Assembly: GCF_902141855.1 (NCBI RefSeq) | Contig: NZ_CABFVH010000026.1 | Coordinates: 18,394-82,393 of the forward strand | Source of the DNA: Methylobacterium dankookense | GTDB taxonomy: Bacteria; Pseudomonadota; Alphaproteobacteria; Rhizobiales; Beijerinckiaceae | DNA length: 64,000 nucleotides | Direction: 5' to 3' | Shown here: positions 18,432 to 26,171 of the stretch, in pieces | Position numbering within the stretch: the first letter of the stretch is position 1 | How the letters are laid out: each line of letters starts with the position of its first letter | The notes under the pieces: model-generated | The model's input: only the letters and a program-made list of their open reading frames with translations | Told to the model about the DNA's origin: nothing | Databases searched by the model: none | Position numbers and translations under genes: made by a program

Positions 18432-18832
18432 TGCGCTACCTGCTCGACACGAATGCGGTCACCGCGCTCGTGAAGAAGGATGCCGGCTTCTGGGCGCGCC
18501 TGCGCCGGACGGAGCCGCGCGACATTGTCCTCTCGGCGATCGTCGCGCACGAGATGTTCTACGGCGCCTATCGCGGGACGCGGACCGAGCGCACCCTTGA
18601 ACAGATCGCCGACCTGCCGTTCGCCTGCCTCGACTTCACGGTCGAGGATGCCCGCAGGGCCGGCGAGATCCGCGCCGCGCTCGCCACTGCCGGCACGCCG
18701 ATCGGGCCCTACGACGTGCTGATCGCCGGCCAGGCGCTCGCCCGGGATCTCGTGCTGGTCAGCCGGAACCTGCGCGAATTCGCCCGCGTGCCCGGCCTCA
18801 GGGTCGAGAACTGGGAGCAGCCGGTCGCATGA
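18431..18832 (+). CDS. vapC: VapC-type PIN-domain toxin
   Basis: A 133-residue PIN-domain ribonuclease. Acidic residues that would bind Mg/Mn are Asp in 'YLLDTNAV' (residue 6), Glu in 'IVAHEMFYG', and Asp in 'GPYDVLIAGQAL'; the C-terminal 'LVSRNLREFARVPGL' is typical. VapC toxins cut tRNA or rRNA; the target here is unknown. It overlaps vapB by one base. The catalytic set looks complete, so the toxin is probably functional. Confidence 0.93.
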   Translation: MRYLLDTNAVTALVKKDAGFWARLRRTEPRDIVLSAIVAHEMFYGAYRGTRTERTLEQIADLPFACLDFTVEDARRAGEIRAALATAGTPIGPYDVLIAGQALARDLVLVSRNLREFARVPGLRVENWEQPVA

Positions 18833-18923
18833 TCCACCCCCTGTGTCCTCCAGGCGCTTGACCGGGCAAGCGCAGCCGTTTCAATGCGCCGATCCCGCGG
18901 TGTGTGAAGGAGTGGCGACGACG

Positions 18924-19364
18924 ATGCGACGGCTCGCAGGCCCGCTCGCCCTCGCGCTCGGTCTCGGGGGCTGCACCGGCTTTTCCTACATCTCGAAGAC
19001 CTATGTCAGCCTCACCCCCCAGGTGGTGACGATCGGCTGCAAGGATCCTTACGAGGTCTACGACCAGCGCCAGCAGCGCCGGATGCTCGTGGTGTCGAAC
19101 ACCCTGCGCGAGGTGACCGGCTGCAGCGTCGGGGAGGCCTTCACCGGGCGCGACCCGGCCGAGACCCGGGCCGAGCGCTTCCGCGTCGCCGCGCGCACCT
19201 ATCTCGACGAGACGGTGCGCGAGGATTGCAAGATCGCCGGCGAGCGCGTGTTCAGCGACCTTCAGACGGAGTTCCGCTACACCTGCGCCGGTCCGATCGA
19301 GCCGCGCGGCACCAAGGTGCCCCGTCTGCCCGGCCGCGTGAATCCGGGCCTCGGCCCGCGCTGA
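18924..19364 (+). CDS. small predicted lipoprotein
   Basis: A 146-residue protein with a signal peptide 'MRRLAGPLALALGLGG' followed by Cys, which fits a lipobox (L-G-G-C). The mature part has three further Cys, a tyrosine-rich 'DPYEVYDQRQQ' and an Arg/Glu-rich middle. I do not recognise the family. I chose the ATG at 18924 because it places the signal peptide at the N terminus; an AAGGAG lies about 11 bases ahead. A longer frame begins at 18843 without signal features. Confidence 0.65.
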   Translation: MRRLAGPLALALGLGGCTGFSYISKTYVSLTPQVVTIGCKDPYEVYDQRQQRRMLVVSNTLREVTGCSVGEAFTGRDPAETRAERFRVAARTYLDETVREDCKIAGERVFSDLQTEFRYTCAGPIEPRGTKVPRLPGRVNPGLGPR

Positions 19365-19394
19365 CGCGTTCCCGACAGGCGTGGAGGCCGGCGC

Positions 19395-19634
19395 TCAGCC
19401 CTCGTCGGGCGGCGTCCGGAAGGTTCGCTCGGTGGCGTCGCCCGCGGCGGCCAGCAGGGCCCGTGCGAAGGCGCGCGCCTCGCCCCGTTCCAGCACGAGC
19501 ACGGCGCTGGCCGGCGCGCCGTTGAGGTCGGGCAGGGCGAGTTCGAGGCGCACGCCATCGGCCATCGGCGTCGCCGACAGGCTCCAGCCCTGGCCGTCGG
19601 CACCTCGCTCGGTTCCTCGTCCGGGTTCCCGCAT
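19395..19634 (-). CDS. small hypothetical protein
   Basis: A 79-residue frame ending 'ERTFRTPPDEG'. It opens 'MREPGRG' after a run of G (GGGGGG) about five bases upstream that can serve as a Shine-Dalgarno. The middle ('VRLELALPDLNG', 'SAVLVLERGEARAFARALLAA') has the alternating pattern of a small alpha/beta fold. No family was recognised. It is convergent with the lipoprotein gene and divergent from the Fae-like gene. Confidence 0.5.
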   Translation of the reverse strand: MREPGRGTERGADGQGWSLSATPMADGVRLELALPDLNGAPASAVLVLERGEARAFARALLAAAGDATERTFRTPPDEG

Positions 19635-19826
19635 GCCGCCCCCCGTGCTCGTCGCGTGGCCGTTCGCAGACCTGCCCGGTTCGGTCAATCCGTGATCGCC
19701 CGCGGCAAGGGCACGATCCCCTGTTGACGAGACAGCTGCGCGATGATGTCTCCCGCGCGGACGATCGCGTCCGCTCCGGCGCCATCCCAGACGCGATCGT
19801 CCAACAGGCATCCGAAGGAAAGAAGC

Positions 19827-20366
19827 ATGTCCGAGATCTGGTTCCGCACCGGCGAGGCCACCGTCCTCGCCGCCGAGGGGCAGTACACCGACGCGATGCC
19901 CGAGGTTCTGATCGGTTCGACCCGCGGCCCCGTGGGGCAGGCCTTCGCCTCGATGATGGGGCAGGTCCAGGGCCATACCCGCATGTTCGTGGTACGCGAC
20001 CTCAACCAGCTCGTGCGCCCGGCCACGATGATGACCACCAAGGCGACGATCCACACGGCCGAGTATGTCGAGCTTCTCGGCGGCGTAGTCCAGGCGGCGA
20101 CCGGCGACGCCATCGTCGACTGCATCATCGAGGGCATCCTGCCCAAGGACGGCCTCGACGAGCTGTGCATGATCATCATGATCTGGCTCGACCCGCGCTG
20201 CGCCGACCACGACGACCTCGACCAGAAGGACCTCTACCGGACCAACTACGAGGCGACGAAGCTCGCGATCGCCCGCGCCCTGAAGGGCGAGCCGACCGTC
20301 GAGGAGCTGATCGCCAACCGCAAGACGGTGAAGCACTACGCGCTCGAGGACGTGATCGAGTACTGA
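19827..20366 (+). CDS. formaldehyde-activating enzyme paralogue (Fae-like)
   Basis: A 179-residue member of the Fae family, whose founding member condenses formaldehyde with tetrahydromethanopterin in methylotrophs. Shared features are 'FRTGEA', 'LIGSTRGPVGQAF', 'ATMMTTKATI', 'IVDCIIEGILPKDGLDEL' and 'YEATKLAIARALKGEP'. In my recalled alignment to the main Fae ('EVAHIDLIIG'), the His proposed as catalytic is replaced by Met in 'TDAMPEVLIG'. It may therefore lack activity or use another C1 compound. No tetrahydromethanopterin-pathway gene adjoins it. It has a good AAGGAAAG before the ATG. M. extorquens is known to carry additional fae homologues, and this is probably one of them. Confidence 0.88.
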   Translation: MSEIWFRTGEATVLAAEGQYTDAMPEVLIGSTRGPVGQAFASMMGQVQGHTRMFVVRDLNQLVRPATMMTTKATIHTAEYVELLGGVVQAATGDAIVDCIIEGILPKDGLDELCMIIMIWLDPRCADHDDLDQKDLYRTNYEATKLAIARALKGEPTVEELIANRKTVKHYALEDVIEY

Positions 20367-20400
20367 TCGCGCGGGGCCGGCGTGGCCCCCGGGGCGCGCC

Positions 20401-20841
20401 TCAGCCCGGCGGGATGCGCCCGACCGAGCAGAGCGTGCGCAGCGCGCTGCTCGCCGGGTCGGTGTAACAGCTCGCCGACCAGCCGTTCTGCTGGACGAAG
20501 GACTTGCGCCGCTCGGCGAGCGAGGTGGCATGCGCCCGGGCGATGATCGGCGCCACCGAGGCGGCCGGCTCGCCGATCACGATCTGCGAGGCCAGCGCGA
20601 GGTCGTTGAAGAAGGTAGCCGAGGGCTGCGCCTCGCTGGAGCTCGCCTGCACGATCGGCTCGGCGCGGCAGGTCAGGTCGACCTTGATCGCGCCGGGCAT
20701 GCGGATGTCGATGCTCGGGCCGGAGCGGCGCCCGACCTTGCCGCCGATCGCCTCGGCGATCTGGCGGGCGAGGCCGTCGCACTCGTCGGCTTGGGCCGCG
20801 GCGGTGGTGAGGAGAAGGCAGGCGAGGGCGAGGCGAAGCAT
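20401..20841 (-). CDS. secreted hypothetical protein
   Basis: A 146-residue protein with a clear signal peptide ('MLRLALACLLLTTAAAQA', cleavage before 'DECDG'). The mature part holds four Cys (near residues 21, 58, 128 and 137), which could form two disulfides in the periplasm. I do not recognise the family. It converges with the Fae-like gene. Confidence 0.7.
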   Translation of the reverse strand: MLRLALACLLLTTAAAQADECDGLARQIAEAIGGKVGRRSGPSIDIRMPGAIKVDLTCRAEPIVQASSSEAQPSATFFNDLALASQIVIGEPAASVAPIIARAHATSLAERRKSFVQQNGWSASCYTDPASSALRTLCSVGRIPPG

Positions 20842-20906
20842 GCCGCCTGGATGCCGCAGGGCCGGGCCGCTGTCGAGGCCGACCCGCCTGACGGAGCCGT
20901 GATCCG

Positions 20907-21599
20907 TCAGCGCCGCCCGCCGCCCGCGGGCTTCTCGGCGAGCCAGATCCGGTGGCGGGCCCCACCGCGGCGGCCGTTGGCGCGGGCGGGCACCTCCTCC
21001 ACCGCGAAGCCGGCATCGCGCAGGCGCCGCGTGAAGGCGGCGTCGGGATGGGCCGACCAGACCGCGAGCACGCCGCCAGGCCGCAGCGCCCGGCGGGCCT
21101 GGCCCAGCCCGGCATGGTCGTAGAGCCGGTCGTTGCCCGGATGCGTGAGCCCGTCCGGCCCGTTGTCGACATCGAGCAGGATCGCGTCGAAGGCGCCGGC
21201 CGCCTCTGCGATCGGCGCGGCGACGTCCGTCTCGCGCAAGCGGACGCGCGGATCGTCGAGGATGCCGCCGAAGATCTCGGCGAGCGGCCCGCGCGCCCAG
21301 GCGGCGACCGCGGGCACCAGCTCGGCCACCACCACCTCCGCCCGCTCGGGCAGGGCCGCGAGCGCTGCCCGCAGGGTGAAGCCCATGCCGAGACCGCCGA
21401 TCAGGATGCGCGGGCTCGGGCGCGCCGAGACCCGGCCGCAGGCGAGCTGGGCCAGCGCCTCCTCGGAGCCGCTGAGGCGGCTGTTCATCAGCTCGTTCTG
21501 GCCGAGCTGGATCGAGAACTCGCTGCCCCGCCGCATCAGCTTGAGCGTGCCGCCATCCTTCGGGATCGCCGCGGTGTCGATGTGGACCCAGGGAATCAC
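20907..21599 (-). CDS. spermidine-synthase-like methyltransferase-fold protein
   Basis: A 230-residue protein with a Rossmann fold of the spermidine synthase superfamily. It has 'RILIGGLGMGFTLRAAL' as nucleotide loop, 'VVVAELVPAVAAWA' as the acidic second strand, and 'FDAILLDVDNGPDGL' as the catalytic-site strand. It lacks a clear polyamine-binding N-terminal domain, so spermidine synthesis is doubtful. It starts with GTG at 21599, overlapping the stop of the upstream flavoprotein gene (GTGA), so the two are translationally coupled. Its partner suggests a shared but unknown redox or methyl-transfer role. Confidence 0.8.
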   Translation of the reverse strand: MIPWVHIDTAAIPKDGGTLKLMRRGSEFSIQLGQNELMNSRLSGSEEALAQLACGRVSARPSPRILIGGLGMGFTLRAALAALPERAEVVVAELVPAVAAWARGPLAEIFGGILDDPRVRLRETDVAAPIAEAAGAFDAILLDVDNGPDGLTHPGNDRLYDHAGLGQARRALRPGGVLAVWSAHPDAAFTRRLRDAGFAVEEVPARANGRRGGARHRIWLAEKPAGGGRR

Positions 21600-22825
21600 G
21601 CCGCGCCTCCGGTCTCGTCGAGCCAAGCCAGCATGCCGGCCGCCGCCGCCCGGCCGCTGGCGAAGGCGCCCTGCAGCAGGTAGCCGCCGGTGGGCGCCTC
21701 CCAGTCGAGCATCTCGCCCGCCGCGAACAGGCCGGGGCGGTCTCTCAGCATGAAACGCGCATCGAGCCCCCCGAGGCCGCCCGCCGTCGAGATCGCCCGG
21801 TCGATCGGCTCCGGCCCGTCGATACGCAGGGGCGCGGCCTTGATGCGGGCGGCAAGCGCAGCCGGATCCGCGGGCAGCGGCCCGCCCGCCGATTCGCGCA
21901 GCAGTCCCGCGGTCACGGGCGCGAGCCCGGCACCCTTGCGCAGGCGGTTGGCGAGGGATTCCCCCGGCCGCTGCGCGGCGAGCCGCCGGGCGAGGGCCTC
22001 CGCGGCGAGGTCGGGGCGCAAGTCGAGGGTGAGTTCGGCCGCGCCCTCCGCCGCAGCGGCCTCGCGCAGGAGCCGCGAGAGCGCGTAGACTGCCCCACCC
22101 TCCAGGCCCGTGCGCGTGACCACCATCTCGCCGAGCACCGAACGGCCGCCGACGGAGAGCCCGACGCGCTTGACCGGCTCGCCCGCGAAGCGCGTGCGGA
22201 AGACCTCGGACCACGCGACCCGGAAGCCGACATTGGCCGGGCGTAGCGCCGAGACCGGCGCGCCGAGGCCGGCCAGCAGCGGCACCCAGGACCCGTCCGC
22301 GCCGAGGCGCGGCCAGCTCGCCCCGCCGAGCGCGAGCAAGGCCGCTTCGGGCGCGTGCCGGACCGGCCCCTCCGGCGTCTCGAAGACGAGGCTGCGCCCC
22401 TCGATGGCGACGAGCCGGTGCCGGGTGCGGATGCGGACGCCGAGGGCTTCGAGCCGCGCGAGCCAGGCCCGCAGCAGGGGCGAGGCCTTGAAGCGCTCGG
22501 GGAAGACGCGCCCGCTGGACCCCACGAAGGTCGGCTCGCCGAGATCCGCGCACCAGTCGCGCAGGGCCTGGGGCGGGAAGGCGCGGATCGCCGCCTCCAA
22601 GCTGCCGGCCGGATGGTAGCGGCCGAGGAAGGTGGGCAGCGGCTCGCTGTGGGTGATGTTGAGCCCGCCGCGTCCCGCCATCAGCAGGCGCCGGGCCGGC
22701 GAGGGCATGCGCTCGTAGACGGTGACGGCGCGGCCGGAGCCCGCGAGCAGCTCGGCCGCCGCGAGCCCGGCCGGGCCGCCGCCGACCACCGCGAGGGCCG
22801 GCGCCTCTGTCGGATCTGTGGACAT
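21596..22825 (-). CDS. HI0933-type FAD flavoprotein (TIGR03862-like)
   Basis: A 409-residue oxidoreductase of the HI0933/YhiN family. The dinucleotide-binding 'LAVVGGGPAGLAAAELLAGSG' is at the N terminus, followed by 'LLMAGRGGLNITHSEP'. A C-terminal 'GLFAAGEMLDWEAPTGGYLLQGAFASGRAAA' is the diagnostic second FAD motif. Substrate unknown; some relatives modify tRNA. I took the ATG at 22825 rather than 22837 because it lies closer to the FAD motif; both are in frame. Translationally coupled to the next gene. Confidence 0.88.
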   Translation of the reverse strand: MSTDPTEAPALAVVGGGPAGLAAAELLAGSGRAVTVYERMPSPARRLLMAGRGGLNITHSEPLPTFLGRYHPAGSLEAAIRAFPPQALRDWCADLGEPTFVGSSGRVFPERFKASPLLRAWLARLEALGVRIRTRHRLVAIEGRSLVFETPEGPVRHAPEAALLALGGASWPRLGADGSWVPLLAGLGAPVSALRPANVGFRVAWSEVFRTRFAGEPVKRVGLSVGGRSVLGEMVVTRTGLEGGAVYALSRLLREAAAAEGAAELTLDLRPDLAAEALARRLAAQRPGESLANRLRKGAGLAPVTAGLLRESAGGPLPADPAALAARIKAAPLRIDGPEPIDRAISTAGGLGGLDARFMLRDRPGLFAAGEMLDWEAPTGGYLLQGAFASGRAAAAGMLAWLDETGGAA

Positions 22826-23018
22826 GGCTGTGGGCAAGGCGTCAGAGCGGCGGCCCTGTCAAGGCAGCATGGCCAGCCATGTCCCGGCTGCCCTTGATTC
22901 GCCCCTTTCGCCCACCTAACTCGCGCCCATCGGCTGCGGGCCCCTCTGGCGGGATGCACTTCGCTGCTTCCGTGATGTCGGAGCCGATGCCCTCTCAAGG
23001 AGCATCGCGGTCCCGTCC

Positions 23019-24044
23019 ATGATGGATTTTCTGTTTTTCCTGTGGCTCGGCAAGCCCGTCTGGATGTGGCTCGGCTTCCACGCGCTCATCGTCGGCCTGC
23101 TCGCCTTCGATCTCGGCCTCCTGCACCGCGACAAGGAGCACGAGATCGGCGTGAAGGAGAGCCTCCTCCTCACCGCCTTCTATTTCGGCCTCGGCCTCGC
23201 CTTCGGCGGCTGGGTCTGGTGGTATTTCGGCCCGCAGGCCGGCCAGGAATACGTCACCGGCCTCGTGGTCGAGAAGTCGCTGTCGATGGACAACGTCTTC
23301 GTCATCGCGGTGATCCTGTCGGCGCTCGGCATCCCGCGGGCGGCCCAGCACCGGGTCCTCCTCTGGGGCATCCTCGCGGCCGTGCTGCTGCGCGGCCTGA
23401 TGATCGGCTTAGGCGCGGCGCTCGTGCACCAGGCGCACTGGGTGCTGTCCCTGTTCGCCGCCTTCCTGATCTATGCCGGCCTCAAGATGCTCTTCTCCAA
23501 GGAGGAGGACGAGGGCGACATCCAGGACAGCGCCTCGGTGCGCTTCCTGCGCCGCGTCCTGCGCATCACGCCGGAGCTGCACGGCCAGCGCTTCCTGGTG
23601 CGCAAGACCGATCCGAAGACCGGCAAGGCCGCGCTCTGGCTGACGCCGATGGCCTTCGCCCTGGTGCTCGTGAACGGCGCCGACGTGATCTTCGCCGTCG
23701 ACAGCGTGCCGGCGATCTTCGCGATCACCACCGACACCTTCGTGGTCTACACCTCGAACATCTTCGCGATCCTGGGGCTTCGCGCGCTCTACTTCGCGCT
23801 CGCCGCGATGGTGGACCGCTTCGCCTACCTGAAGACGGCGCTCGCCTTCATCCTGATCTTCATCGGCACCAAGATCGTCGTCGCCGACACCTTCGGCCTC
23901 GTCCACGTGCCGACCTGGGTCTCGCTCGCCGTCACGGTGGTCGTGCTGATCGCGGGCATCCTCTACAGCCTGTGGCGCACCCGCGGGGAGGCGCCCCACG
24001 CCGAGCCCGTCGAGCCGCGGGCCGAGATCCGCAGCCGGGCCTGA
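23019..24044 (+). CDS. TerC/Alx family membrane transporter
   Basis: A 341-residue integral membrane protein of the TerC/Alx family, whose members export Mn2+ or are linked to tellurite and alkaline stress. It has about nine hydrophobic segments and the conserved acidic signatures 'AFDLGLLHRD', 'EKSLSMDNVFVIA' and 'NGADVIFAVDSVPAIFAIT', whose Asp/Glu/Asn likely bind metal. The central loop 'SKEEDEGD' is cytoplasmic. Two ATG codons (23019 and 23022) are adjacent; an AAGGAG lies 17 bases upstream inside a weak hairpin (22985-23007). I could not match the leader to the yybP-ykoY Mn riboswitch that often precedes this family. Confidence 0.9.
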   Translation: MMDFLFFLWLGKPVWMWLGFHALIVGLLAFDLGLLHRDKEHEIGVKESLLLTAFYFGLGLAFGGWVWWYFGPQAGQEYVTGLVVEKSLSMDNVFVIAVILSALGIPRAAQHRVLLWGILAAVLLRGLMIGLGAALVHQAHWVLSLFAAFLIYAGLKMLFSKEEDEGDIQDSASVRFLRRVLRITPELHGQRFLVRKTDPKTGKAALWLTPMAFALVLVNGADVIFAVDSVPAIFAITTDTFVVYTSNIFAILGLRALYFALAAMVDRFAYLKTALAFILIFIGTKIVVADTFGLVHVPTWVSLAVTVVVLIAGILYSLWRTRGEAPHAEPVEPRAEIRSRA

Positions 24045-24050
24045 GCTACG

Positions 24051-24163
24051 GGGATCCCGAAGGGACGATGTCCCTTCTGTGGGGTGCCGGGGCAAAGCCC
24101 CGGCGTCGATCCCAGGCCTCCGCCCTGGACCCGCGAAAGGGATGATCCCTTTCGAAACCCGGG
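24051..24163 (+). repeat. four-hairpin dispersed repeat, copy 1
   Basis: Directly after the terC stop lies a chain of four stems: AAGGGAC/GTCCCTT, GCCGGGGC/GCCCCGGC, CCAGG/CCTGG and CGAAAGGGAT/ATCCCTTTCG. A second copy follows dusA at 43534-43648 in the same orientation. Copies differ in loops and in paired positions, often with both partners changed. It fills the gap between the convergent terC and glycosyltransferase genes and may serve as terminator for both. Confidence 0.85.
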
Positions 24164-24166
24164 ATC

Positions 24167-25336
24167 CTATGCGTCGGCCAGCGCCGCGGACCCCGCAGCG
24201 GGGCGGCGGCTCGCCAAGGCGGCGAGGCGGCCGGCCGGGCGGAGCAGCCGCAGGGCCGCCCCGGTGAGCCGGATCTGGCCGGGCAGGTGCTTCGGCCCGA
24301 CCGGGTGGAAGGCGAGGCGCGGGCTCGCGCGCTCGGCCGCGGCCACCGCCTGGGCGGCGCGCGGCAGGGCGGCGATGCGCGCGGCCTCGTCGTCGGGAAT
24401 CGCCAGGGCCCGGGCCCAGCTGCGGCTCGTCGCGAGCCGGCCCGAGGCGTGGAGGCGGCGCAGGCGCCGCCGCAGCCAGCAGCGCAGCATCAGCCGCGGC
24501 AGGCGCTCCATGCGCGCGTCGCAGAGGGCGTCGGGCTCCTCGCAGCGGGCCCGGATCGTGTCGGCGACGCCGCCGGGCGCGCGTCCCGTGAGGCGGGCCG
24601 AGATCGTCACCACCACGTCGCGCGGATGGCGGACGCGGAAGCCCTGCTGGAGCAGGGCGGCCACGAAGGCGCCGTCCTCGCCGAGCGGGATCTCCGGCAT
24701 GCCGCCGACCTGCCGGTAGGCGTGGAGGCGCACGCCGAGCGAGGCGCCGATCGTGGTGCGGTGGCAGGGCCAGGGATCGTGCGGATCGGGATCGAGGATG
24801 GTCTCGACCTCGGTGATCAGCGCGTCGTAGGCGTCCTCCAGCCGGCCGCGGGCGGGCAGCGAGGGCGGCAGGAGCGCGGCCTCCTCCGGCGCCAGCTCGA
24901 CCCGGCCGGCCACCGCGTCGGCCCCGGCATCGAGGGCGGCGAGGTTGCGCGCGACCCAGTCCGGCGGCACCCGGCTGTCGGCATCGGTGGTGAGGATCGT
25001 CCCGGTGCCGGGCCCACCCTCGATCCAGGCGGCGGCCTCGTCCATGGCGGCGCGGCGCGCCCAGCCCGCATGGGCGCCGGCATAGGTCACGTTCAGGACG
25101 CGCAGCGCGATCGACAGGTCCGGCCGCAGCGATTCGGCGATCGCCTCGGTGCCGTCGGTGCAGTTGTTCAGGAACAGCACGAGGCCGAGCCGGCCGGGGG
25201 CCAGTCCGGCCTGGGCGTCGATGGCCCTGAGGCAGGCCGCGATCCGCTCGCTCTCGTTGCGCACGGGCACGGCGATCACGACGTCGGGGCCCGTGCTCGG
25301 CACGGCCTCGGCGGTGGGAAGGGATGTGGGGGACAC
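24167..25336 (-). CDS. family 2 glycosyltransferase
   Basis: A 389-residue GT-A fold glycosyltransferase. 'DVVIAVPVRNESERI' is the family opening, 'VLFLNNCTDGT' the nucleotide-binding turn, 'ILTTDADSRVPPDWV' contains the DxD metal motif, and 'PLGEDGAFVAALLQQGFRV' carries the probable catalytic base. There are no clear membrane helices. The acceptor is unknown. I start it at GTG 25336; the open frame continues to 25489 but that part is basic, repetitive and overlaps a dispersed hairpin, so it is probably non-coding. Divergent from the formate dehydrogenase operon. Confidence 0.83.
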   Translation of the reverse strand: MSPTSLPTAEAVPSTGPDVVIAVPVRNESERIAACLRAIDAQAGLAPGRLGLVLFLNNCTDGTEAIAESLRPDLSIALRVLNVTYAGAHAGWARRAAMDEAAAWIEGGPGTGTILTTDADSRVPPDWVARNLAALDAGADAVAGRVELAPEEAALLPPSLPARGRLEDAYDALITEVETILDPDPHDPWPCHRTTIGASLGVRLHAYRQVGGMPEIPLGEDGAFVAALLQQGFRVRHPRDVVVTISARLTGRAPGGVADTIRARCEEPDALCDARMERLPRLMLRCWLRRRLRRLHASGRLATSRSWARALAIPDDEAARIAALPRAAQAVAAAERASPRLAFHPVGPKHLPGQIRLTGAALRLLRPAGRLAALASRRPAAGSAALADA

Positions 25337-25789
25337 GTGCGGCTCCGGTCGAATGGCGGAGCTTTGCACGCCGCTCGCCGAACGCGGGATGAACGCCCGG
25401 CCGGCGGGTCGTCGGATGCGTTTTCTGGTCGCTCGGACCTGTCGTTCGCGACGCGCTCTCCTCGCGGAGCGGATTTCCCCTCCCCGCAAGGGGGAAGGAG
25501 AGACCGCGGGTGAGCCGAAGCGATCGATCGGCTCCAGCCTGGACGATCCCGAAGGCCGCGATACGGCTTGGCGTCGAGAATTGGTCTATGGTATGCCAGA
25601 TAATGTGAGGCGCCCGGCCGACCGATCCGGATCGGAACGCGGCGCCAACGCATTGAATCAACGACGGTCCTGCTGCCGGAGCCGATCTTTGACGCAAGTC
25701 TGGATCGATTTTAAGCTGGACCGTCGCGGCAGAACCGCCCGGGCCTTCGGGTCGCAGAGGCGGTCCGACACGGACGGGTGGAGCGCGCC
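25337..25789. other. divergent intergenic region before the formate dehydrogenase operon
   Basis: No convincing gene. It holds a hairpin (TTCCCC at 25476-25481 with GGGGAA at 25492-25497) of the kind scattered through alphaproteobacterial genomes. It also has an imperfect palindrome TGGTATGCCA at 25589-25598 that resembles half of a GntR/FCD operator, beside a somewhat AT-rich stretch (25575-25610). Promoters for the glycosyltransferase and the dehydrogenase operon must lie here. Confidence 0.5.
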
Positions 25790-26116
25790 ATGACGGACGA
25801 CAATCCCGCAAGCGGCCCCGGACGCGGCCTCGATTGGGCCGCCCTCGTCGCGGACGCCTATGCCGCCGAGGCGCGGCCGCCGCTGACGCCTGAGCTCTCG
25901 GAGCGGGTGCGCGCGGATCTGGCCGCGGCCCTGGCCGGGCCGGCGGACGACGCGGCACGGGTCGAGGCGCTGAACGCGGCGCTCGATGCCTTCGAGCTGG
26001 ACCTGCGCGCGGTGGTCGGCCCGCGGGTCAAGGCGCTCGATGCCGGCGCCGGCACGGTGGCGATGGAGCATCGCTCCGAGGCCGGCCAGCCCCTGCGCGC
26101 CTTCGGCGGCCAGTGA
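25790..26116 (+). CDS. small protein ahead of formate dehydrogenase
   Basis: A 108-residue acidic, Ala-rich protein, predicted mostly helical ('LDWAALVADAYAAEARPPLTPELSERVRADLAAALAG' region, then 'AALDAFELDLRAVVGPRVKALD'). I do not recognise the family. It is the first gene of a same-strand run with fdh1B 55 bases on, and a GGAG lies seven bases before the ATG. Position suggests an accessory or assembly factor for the dehydrogenase, which is inference. A GTG at 25778 is also in frame. Confidence 0.65.
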   Translation: MTDDNPASGPGRGLDWAALVADAYAAEARPPLTPELSERVRADLAAALAGPADDAARVEALNAALDAFELDLRAVVGPRVKALDAGAGTVAMEHRSEAGQPLRAFGGQ

Positions 26117-26171
26117 GCCCGACGGCACGGATCCCGGAACGCCTCTCGACAAGGACGGTCGGAACAGCGCC

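Noticed and set aside
18155..18832. Longer 225-codon version of vapC
   Set aside because: Its first part is vapB DNA read in another frame; VapC toxins begin at 'MRYLLDTNAV'.
22860..23018. Mn2+ (yybP-ykoY) riboswitch before terC
   Set aside because: The leader has a small hairpin but I could not find the conserved paired core of this riboswitch.
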